Assembly: GCA_903879995.1 (NCBI GenBank)
Contig: CAIRNW010000115.1
Location: 1-7,417 of the forward strand
Source of the DNA: an uncultured Bacteroidota bacterium
GTDB taxonomy: Bacteria > Bacteroidota > Bacteroidia > Chitinophagales > Chitinophagaceae
Direction: 5' to 3'
DNA: 7,417 nt
The stretch's first letter is position 1; every line of letters begins with the position of its first letter. Shown piece by piece: positions 1 to 5,364 of this stretch. The position numbers and the translations under genes were made by a program. A model generated the notes under the pieces. That model was not told the DNA's origin, searched no databases, and saw only the letters and a program-made list of their open reading frames with translations.

Positions 1-495
1 AGCGTTCATAATTCCCTGATGATAAACGCCAGCAGAGTCGGTGAAGCTTTCAAAAGGAGAGTGACACCATTCATAGGGTATGGAGCCTCCCAGTAACTTA
101 TTGAGGTACTCACTCCATGCAATAGAAACTGTTGCAGCTCCTAATGCGTATTCCATGATCAGTGCCCAACCAATGATCCAGGCAATTAATTCACCCATGG
201 TAACGTACGAGTAGGCATAGGCGCTTCCCGCAATTGGAATCATAGAGGCGAACTCAGCATAACAAAGACCTGCAAAGGCACAGCCAATCGCAGCCACAAT
301 AAAAGAAAGCGTTACGGCAGGGCCAGCAGCCTGGCCAGCTGCTGCAGCAGTACGAACAAATAATCCGGCACCGATAATAGCGCCAATCCCCAGGGCAATC
401 AAATTGCCAGCACCCAGGGTTCTTTTTAATCCTTTTTCACTGTCTGCTGCTTGAGCAAGAATTTGGTCAAGCGGCTTTTTTACAAACAAGCTCAT
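1..495 (-). CDS. APC-superfamily amino acid permease, CAT-like (N-terminal part, cut by the window edge)
   Basis: The first 165 codons of a permease are open from the ATG at 495 to the left edge, with no stop. Seen: a short cytoplasmic N-terminus with basic residues (KGLKRTLG, about 21-28) leads into TM1, which carries the glycine-rich motif GIGAIIGAGLFV (residues 36-47). This is the unwound substrate-binding segment typical of APC permeases, in the form found in the cationic amino acid transporter (CAT, YfnA-like) branch. TM2 (about 61-85, ending YAEFASMIP) and TM3 (about 101-124, GELIAWIIGWALIMEY) follow, then a polar loop before the cut. The family moves amino acids across the inner membrane, usually with protons; the substrate cannot be read from this fragment. 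The gene starts 58 bp after the stop of another APC permease on the same strand, so the two may be co-transcribed. There is no Shine-Dalgarno sequence before the ATG. The remaining TM segments lie outside the window. Confidence 0.92.
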   Translation of the reverse strand, partial: MSLFVKKPLDQILAQAADSEKGLKRTLGAGNLIALGIGAIIGAGLFVRTAAAAGQAAGPAVTLSFIVAAIGCAFAGLCYAEFASMIPIAGSAYAYSYVTMGELIAWIIGWALIMEYALGAATVSIAWSEYLNKLLGGSIPYEWCHSPFESFTDSAGVYHQGIMNA

Positions 496-553
496 GCGTT
501 GGTTTTTAGGAGTTCTAAGATAAGTAATGCGGGCCTAAACTTTATTTTTTTGA
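496..553 (-). promoter_or_regulatory. 58-bp spacer between the two permeases, with a possible -7-like element at 515-522
   Basis: Read on the minus strand, this spacer contains TTATCTTA (plus coordinates 516-523), ending exactly 20 nt before the ATG at 495. Within it, TATCTTAG (515-522) matches 6 of 8 positions of TAnnTTTG (counting the two n positions). No TTTG-like -33 element lies at the usual distance upstream. There is no hairpin followed by a T-tract in the minus direction, so read-through from the upstream permease is expected. The element could give the CAT-like gene a promoter of its own, or could simply be AT-rich spacer. Confidence 0.25.
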
Positions 554-1993
554 TTATTCACTCTTTTTTTGTCTGGCAAGTGCCAAGTAGTAAACGGGCA
601 CACCCAGCAGCACAATAATCAATCCAGGCCAGGTGAACTCGGGTTTATAGATAATCAGTAAAATACAAAAAGCGGCTCCCATCAGGATGTAAAGAGCGGG
701 TAAAAAGGGATATCCAAAGGCTTTGTAGGGGCGCTCAAGCTGCGGTTGTTTTTTTCTTAGAATAAAAATACCGGCTATGGTCAGCATGTAGAATAGCACT
801 ACCACAAATGAAATCATATCTAGCAGTTGTCCATAACGGCCACTTAAGCTCCAGATCGCCGCAACAACACACTGCACCCACAAGGCCACCTGAGGCACGG
901 CCTGTTTGTTTAAAGTGCCCGCTTGTTTGAAAAATAAACCATCTTTTGCCATGGTATAATAAACGCGTGCTCCAGCCATAATGAGACCATTGTTACATCC
1001 AAAGGTGGATACCATGATCAGCACTGCAATCAATGTAGTGCCAAAAGCTGGAAAGATGATATTCGCAGCGGCCACTGCCACTCGGTCATCAGCAGGGAAT
1101 GCTAAATCCTTCAGCGGTAAAACATGTAAGTACATTAAGTTAGCAGAAACATAAATAATAGTAACAATCAAGGTTCCCAGTAATAAACTCAGACCAATAT
1201 TTCGCTTTGGATTTTTCATTTCCCCTGCAATAAAAGTCACATTGTTCCAGGCATCGCTGCTAAAAATTGAACCAACCATTGCCGCTGCAATAGCGCCAAG
1301 TAGGGCTGCTCCTCCAATGGGAGTCCAGGATGTGGGTAGGAGACCTCCAGCGCTATCTTTTGTTCCAGCATCTTGTGCGGCTTGAAAACCTGTTGTCCAA
1401 TTCTCGCTCCAATGGCTGTTTTTTACCAATAAGAATCCAAATAAGATTAGTCCAAAAAGGGCTAGCAATTTTGCACTAGTGAAAATGGTCTGGATCAATT
1501 TTCCCTCTTTAACTCCACGCGAGTTGATATAGGTTAACAGTACAATAATAAAAATGGCCACTAACTGCCCAGCATATACTTTGGTGATCCCAGCATCAAA
1601 GAGAAAATAATTGTTACCCAATTCGGGAACCAAATAAGCCAGAAACTTAGAGAAGGCAACCCCCACAGCTGCGATGGTTGCTGTTTGAATTACTGCAAAA
1701 AAACTCCAGCCATATAGGAATCCCATCAGCGGATTGTAGGCTTCTTTTAAATACACGTATTGACCCCCTGCTTTAGGGTACATGCCACTCAACTCTCCGT
1801 AGCTAAGTGCCGCTGTCAATGTCATGAAGCCAGTCAGCACCCAAACAGCAATCAACCATCCTGCGCTTCCCACATTGCGTGTAATATCTGCGCTGACAAT
1901 AAAAATTCCCGAACCTATCATGGATCCGGCCACAATCATGGTGCCATCTAATAAGCCCAAGGTTGGCTTGAAAGAAGAAGAGGGGGTAGACAT
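554..1993 (-). CDS. APC-superfamily amino acid permease, LAT/SteT-like
   Basis: A complete 479-residue inner-membrane permease, of usual length for a 12-TM APC transporter. Seen: TM1 has the unwound-helix motif GSMIGSGIF (23-31). TM2 ends in ALSYGELSGMYPKAGGQYVY (62-81), and TM3 begins MGFLYGWSFF (90-99), which is characteristic of the L-type amino acid transporter (LAT) branch. The TM6 region SSDAWNNVTF (245-254) is followed by GEMKNPKRN (257-265), the LAT-type E-x-x-NP-x-RN loop. Near the C-terminus is RPYKAFGYPFLPALY (421-435), another LAT-like stretch. Known: bacterial relatives such as SteT exchange or import neutral amino acids. The actual substrate here is inferred only to family level. 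The loop between TM5 and TM6 (about 191-226) is long and polar. The gene is divergent from the DAACS symporter and 58 bp upstream of a CAT-like permease. The ATG at 1993 is chosen because it gives a short polar N-terminus directly before TM1; no Shine-Dalgarno sequence precedes it. Confidence 0.95.
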   Translation of the reverse strand: MSTPSSSFKPTLGLLDGTMIVAGSMIGSGIFIVSADITRNVGSAGWLIAVWVLTGFMTLTAALSYGELSGMYPKAGGQYVYLKEAYNPLMGFLYGWSFFAVIQTATIAAVGVAFSKFLAYLVPELGNNYFLFDAGITKVYAGQLVAIFIIVLLTYINSRGVKEGKLIQTIFTSAKLLALFGLILFGFLLVKNSHWSENWTTGFQAAQDAGTKDSAGGLLPTSWTPIGGAALLGAIAAAMVGSIFSSDAWNNVTFIAGEMKNPKRNIGLSLLLGTLIVTIIYVSANLMYLHVLPLKDLAFPADDRVAVAAANIIFPAFGTTLIAVLIMVSTFGCNNGLIMAGARVYYTMAKDGLFFKQAGTLNKQAVPQVALWVQCVVAAIWSLSGRYGQLLDMISFVVVLFYMLTIAGIFILRKKQPQLERPYKAFGYPFLPALYILMGAAFCILLIIYKPEFTWPGLIIVLLGVPVYYLALARQKKSE

Positions 1994-2125
1994 ATCAATG
2001 GATATTTGTCTGGTAAGATAATGATTTCCATTTTACACCACCACTCACCCGTCTATGCACTGTAAATTTTTCTTTGCCATTTTTTTTACCGATTTTCGAA
2101 CTCCTGCCTACCTAAACGATTTGCT
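1994..2125. promoter_or_regulatory. Divergent intergenic control region between the LAT-like permease and the DAACS symporter
   Basis: This 132-bp AT-rich spacer must hold the promoters for both flanking gene sets. For the minus strand, TATCTTAC (plus 2013-2020) is a 6/8 match to TAnnTTTG, 19 nt before the permease ATG. For the plus strand, TAAATTTT (2063-2070) is a 7/8 match, about 55 nt before the symporter ATG. Neither has a clear TTTG at the -33 position. An inverted repeat, TTTACA (2032-2037) and TGTAAA (2061-2066) with 23 nt between the arms, lies between the two genes; it could be an operator or a pair of divergent promoter elements, but 6-bp arms are expected by chance in AT-rich DNA. 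The region as a promoter space is firm; the individual elements are weak. Confidence 0.5.
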
Positions 2126-3364
2126 ATGCAACCCAAAAGCCGTCTTACCCAATATATCCTTCTTGCCATGTTACTTGGCGTTGTGGTAGGATACCTGGTC
2201 CACACCAATGCTTCTCCTGATTTTATCAAAGCATTCTCTACACAGATTAAGCTACTAGGCAAAGTATTCATTCGGTTGGTGCAAATGATTATTGCCCCCT
2301 TGGTATTTGCTACCCTGGTGGTAGGTATTGCTAAATTAGGAGATCTCAAAGCGGTGGGCAGAGTAGGGGGTAAATCTATGTTATGGTTTGTTTCCGCTTC
2401 TCTGATCTCGCTGGGAATCGGCTTGATACTTGTTAATCTATTGAAGCCTGGCACTTACATTGATCTGGCACATGCGGATACGGAGGGGGTCAAAGATCTT
2501 CTTACCAAGAAGCAGGAGTTTTCCTTAGAAAAATTTGTTGAGCATGTGATTCCTCGAAGTTTTGTGGAAGCAATGGCTACCAACGAAGTGCTACAACTTG
2601 TTGTTTTCTCGCTATTCTTTGGCGTAGCCACTACGGCCATGGGTGAAACTGCCAAGCCCGTGATTAAGGCACTAGATGCTGTGTCGCATATTATTTTAAA
2701 AATGGTGGGTTATGTGATGAATTTTGCACCCTATGGTGTTTTTGGTGCTTTGGCAGCAGTGGTTGCGGCAAAGGGTTTAGGTATTTTTCAATTTTATATT
2801 ATTTACTTTTTGTATTTCTTAATTGGTATTGCATTGCTGTGGATCCTGCTCTTGGCAGTGGGCTATTTAATTATTGGAAAACGAATGATCAGTTTGTTAC
2901 GTCATATCGGTACACCCTTGCTGATTGCATTTAGTACTACCAGCAGTGAAGCCGTGTTTCCAAAACTAACCGAGGAGTTAGAACGATTTGGCTGTCGTAA
3001 TAAAATTGTTTCCTTTGTTTTGCCTTTAGGTTACTCTTTTAATCTGGACGGCAGTATGATGTACATGACTTTTGCCAGTTTGGCAATTGCCCAGGCATAT
3101 GGAATTCAATTGGACCTCGGTACTCAGATTACCATGTTGCTTGTATTAATGCTTACCAGCAAGGGAATTGCTGGCGTACCGCGAGCCTCATTGGTAATTG
3201 TACTGGCTACTTGTTCAATGTTTGGAATTCCTCCAGAAGGGGTTGCCTTGATTTTACCAATCGATCATTTTTGTGATATGTTCCGCTCTGCAACCAATGT
3301 TGTAGGAAATGCATTGGCAACAACGGTGGTAAGTAAATGGGAAGGAGAATTAGAGCAAGCCTAA
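2126..3364 (+). CDS. Dicarboxylate/amino acid:cation symporter (DAACS family, GltP/DctA-like)
   Basis: A complete 412-residue inner-membrane symporter of normal family length. Seen: the HP1 hairpin has the serine-rich motif STTSSEA (270-276). TM7 has NLDGS (306-310), corresponding to the family NMDGT/NLDGT sodium- and substrate-site motif. HP2 has SKGIAGVP (345-352). TM8 carries D380, D384, R387, S388, N391 and N395, which by my hand alignment correspond to archaeal GltPh D390, D394, R397, T398, N401 and D405. Known: these transporters move glutamate, aspartate or C4-dicarboxylates with sodium or protons by an elevator mechanism. R387 would bind the substrate carboxylate. D384 fits an amino acid substrate, whereas FNLDG, the GN at 394-395 and the WEGEL ending look like DctA, so the substrate is left open. 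It is the first gene of a tight plus-strand set, with DedA 15 bp downstream, and is divergent from an amino acid permease. There is no Shine-Dalgarno sequence. The last residue before helix TM1 is close to the start, as expected. Confidence 0.95.
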   Translation: MQPKSRLTQYILLAMLLGVVVGYLVHTNASPDFIKAFSTQIKLLGKVFIRLVQMIIAPLVFATLVVGIAKLGDLKAVGRVGGKSMLWFVSASLISLGIGLILVNLLKPGTYIDLAHADTEGVKDLLTKKQEFSLEKFVEHVIPRSFVEAMATNEVLQLVVFSLFFGVATTAMGETAKPVIKALDAVSHIILKMVGYVMNFAPYGVFGALAAVVAAKGLGIFQFYIIYFLYFLIGIALLWILLLAVGYLIIGKRMISLLRHIGTPLLIAFSTTSSEAVFPKLTEELERFGCRNKIVSFVLPLGYSFNLDGSMMYMTFASLAIAQAYGIQLDLGTQITMLLVLMLTSKGIAGVPRASLVIVLATCSMFGIPPEGVALILPIDHFCDMFRSATNVVGNALATTVVSKWEGELEQA

Positions 3365-3379
3365 TTAATTTTAATCCGC

Positions 3380-4114
3380 ATGTTGTTAACCTTACTAGCT
3401 ACTTTTCATTGGAGTAATTTGTTGCAGCCACAGTTTTATGTTGAAAATGGCGGGTTGTGGCTTTTGTTATTTGTAGTATTTGCCGAGACGGGTTTGTTTA
3501 TGGGTTTTTTTCTTCCGGGCGATTCCTTGTTATTTGTTGCAGGTATCTATGCACATACCATTACTACAAAGGCTGGAGAAGTGGTGCCAGGGTTAGCAAA
3601 CCAATTTCTTGAACTAATTGGGCTTGGCACCATTCGTAATGAATGGGTTGATCTAGTTGTGCTCTCTGGTTTGATTGCACTTGCTGGAATACTAGGTAAC
3701 AGTGCAGGTTACTGGACTGGTCAAAAGGTGGGTCCAGCCATGTACGGATGGAGGGATCGTTTACTTTTCAAGAAAAAATATTTGTTCCAGGCGCGGGATT
3801 TTTACCAACGCCATGGTGGACTTGCGGTCATAGGAGCTCGTTTTCTCCCTTTAATTAGAACCTTTGCACCCATCGTAGCAGGGATTGTGCAAATGGATAA
3901 AAGTAAGTTTCACTTTTTTAATGTAGTGGGATCAATTGCTTGGGTTGTATCTATGATATTCTCTGGGTATTTTCTTCAAAAATGGATTTTTGCTCAATTT
4001 GGATTTGATTTGAAAGAGCATCTTGAAGTTATTGTTTTAGCCATTGTTTTTGTAACCACAGCGCCTGTGCTTTTCAAAATGATTTGGGGTAAAATTGCAG
4101 ACGATAAATCATAA
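3380..4114 (+). CDS. DedA family membrane protein (VTT domain)
   Basis: A complete 244-residue polytopic inner-membrane protein. Seen: AETGLFMGFFLPGDSLL (35-51) is the first DedA signature and contains E36 and D48. GNSAGYWTG (106-114) is the central glycine motif. ARFLPLIRTFAPIVAG (153-168) is the second signature and contains R154 and R160. The E-to-D spacing (12) and R-to-R spacing (6) equal those of the four charged residues known to be essential in E. coli YqjA (E39, D51, R130, R136). Known: the superfamily includes undecaprenyl-phosphate (UptA-type) and phospholipid translocases, as well as proteins needed for proton-motive-force homeostasis. Which lipid this member handles cannot be told. 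The stretch at about 60-92 between the motif blocks is somewhat longer than in compact DedA proteins. The gene begins 15 bp after the DAACS stop and ends 7 bp before the likely MFS start, so co-transcription is very likely, though a functional link with its neighbours is not evident. Confidence 0.95.
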   Translation: MLLTLLATFHWSNLLQPQFYVENGGLWLLLFVVFAETGLFMGFFLPGDSLLFVAGIYAHTITTKAGEVVPGLANQFLELIGLGTIRNEWVDLVVLSGLIALAGILGNSAGYWTGQKVGPAMYGWRDRLLFKKKYLFQARDFYQRHGGLAVIGARFLPLIRTFAPIVAGIVQMDKSKFHFFNVVGSIAWVVSMIFSGYFLQKWIFAQFGFDLKEHLEVIVLAIVFVTTAPVLFKMIWGKIADDKS

Positions 4115-4121
4115 CTACTGT

Positions 4122-5351
4122 ATGAATCAAAAACACTCCATTTTTAATCTAGCAGTTGTGGTTGCGGCGCTTGGATATTTTGTGGACATCTATGATTTAT
4201 TGTTGTTTGGAATCATTCGCGTACCAAGCTTAGAAGCCTTAGGCTTATCGCCTGCTGAAGTAAAAGCCAGCGGGGAACAAATTCTTCAGTGGCAAATGTG
4301 GGGACTTTTATTGGGAGGGATCGTATCGGGTGTTATTGGAGATAAAAAGGGTAGACTTAGTGTTTTGTTTGGATCAATTGTACTTTATTCGCTGGCTAAT
4401 ATTGCTAATGGTTTTGTAGAGACTGTTGAGCAATACAAATGGATTCGTTTTATTGCAGGATTGGGATTAGCGGGAGAATTGGGTGCCGGTATTACACTTG
4501 TAGCGGAGATCGTTCCAAAAGCAAAGCGGGGTGTAGCAACCTCTTTGGTAGCGGGTATTGGCCTTACGGGGGCGGTACTTGCTTTTTTTATGAAAGAGCT
4601 TTTTGATTGGCGCACTTGTTACTTTATTGGAGGGGGCCTGGGAATTTTATTACTTCTTCTTCGTATTTCAGTTTTTGAATCTGGTCTCTATAACCAGGTT
4701 AAAACACAAAAAGTAGACAGGGGTAATTTTCTTTCTTTCTTCACTAATGCTGATCGATTCAAACGGTATGTCTTAGGCATTTTTATAGGACTCCCCACTT
4801 GGTTTGTGATTGGTATTTTAGTTACTTTTTCAAATGATTTTGCAAAGGAGTTTGGCATTGTTGAAAAAATTGATCCAGGCAAGGCGATTATGTTTGCTTA
4901 TGCTGCCATTTCCTTGGGAGATATTTTAATTGGATTAATTAGTCAAAAGTTGCAAAGCCGGAAAAAAGCACTATTCATTTTTTATGGCATCACTATATTT
5001 TTTATGGTAGCCTATTTCACGTTACTGTGGGAGGGAACAGCCGCTCAACTTTATTGGATATGTGCTGGATTAGGTTTTGGAACGGGTTTCTGGGCCATTT
5101 TTGTAACAATGGGTGCCGAACAATTTGGAACTAATTTAAGAGCCACGGCTGCTACCACTATTCCTAATATGGTACGTGGCATGCTGGCTATTTTTATTTT
5201 GCCTTTATTCAAATGGTTGGAGGGGCTTCCAAATTTGGGATATGTGGATGCTGGTATCTATACAGGTGTTATCATCATGTCAATCACGCTGCTTGCGGCT
5301 GCTCTTACCCGAGAAACTTTTCATAAGGATTTGGACTATTTAGAAGAGTAG
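4122..5351 (+). CDS. MFS transporter (substrate unknown)
   Basis: A 409-residue, 12-TM Major Facilitator Superfamily permease. Seen, numbering from the ATG at 4122: TM1 has GYFVDIYDLLLFG (18-30), with two acidic residues typical of proton-coupled carriers. The loop 2-3 signature is GVIGDKKGR (70-78). TM4 has WIRFIAGLGLAGELG (107-121), including R109 and E119. A DWR motif (162-164) precedes TM6, and the second half has the usual weaker repeat. The TM4 pattern resembles organic-acid and aromatic-acid carriers of the MHS/AAHS type, so a carboxylate or sugar substrate is possible but not established. Start choice: the frame is open back to a TTG at 4095 inside the DedA gene, which would add nine residues (MQTINHNYC). 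The ATG at 4122, 7 bp after the DedA stop, is preferred because ATG is the commoner codon and MNQKHS leads straight into TM1. It is the last gene of the plus-strand set; a terminator-like hairpin overlaps its stop codon. Confidence 0.92.
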   Translation: MNQKHSIFNLAVVVAALGYFVDIYDLLLFGIIRVPSLEALGLSPAEVKASGEQILQWQMWGLLLGGIVSGVIGDKKGRLSVLFGSIVLYSLANIANGFVETVEQYKWIRFIAGLGLAGELGAGITLVAEIVPKAKRGVATSLVAGIGLTGAVLAFFMKELFDWRTCYFIGGGLGILLLLLRISVFESGLYNQVKTQKVDRGNFLSFFTNADRFKRYVLGIFIGLPTWFVIGILVTFSNDFAKEFGIVEKIDPGKAIMFAYAAISLGDILIGLISQKLQSRKKALFIFYGITIFFMVAYFTLLWEGTAAQLYWICAGLGFGTGFWAIFVTMGAEQFGTNLRATAATTIPNMVRGMLAIFILPLFKWLEGLPNLGYVDAGIYTGVIIMSITLLAAALTRETFHKDLDYLEE

Positions 5352-5364
5352 ACCTATATTTTTT
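5333..5364 (+). terminator. Candidate intrinsic terminator of the DAACS-DedA-MFS set
   Basis: GGACTATT (5333-5340) pairs with AGTAGACC (5347-5354) around a 6-nt loop, with one A·A mismatch (5335/5352) and one T·G wobble. TATATTTTTT (5355-5364) follows at once. The arms contain the MFS stop codon (TAG, 5349-5351) and touch the last base of the converging ABC-F stop. The T-tract exists only in the plus direction, so the hairpin would stop the operon but not the ABC-F transcript. The stem is short and imperfect, hence moderate confidence. Confidence 0.42.

Noticed and set aside
323..350. GC-rich partly palindromic stretch (CCAGCAGCCTGGCCAGCTGCTGCAG region)
   Set aside because: It encodes the alanine/glycine-rich TAAAAGQAAGPA segment of the CAT-like permease; the repeats follow from Ala and Gly codons.
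1760..2021. Two plus-strand open frames over the start of the LAT-like permease
   Set aside because: They are antisense to conserved TM1-TM2 codons and encode nothing recognisable.
2116..2123. ACGATTTG just before the DAACS start as a possible second leaderless-type promoter
   Set aside because: Only the TTTG half matches TAnnTTTG and the TA is missing; the upstream TTTT run is not a convincing -33 element.
2086..2454. 122-codon open frame antisense to the start of the DAACS gene
   Set aside because: It overlaps a certain gene, its product has no membrane or domain character, and it fits an antisense shadow of the coding strand.
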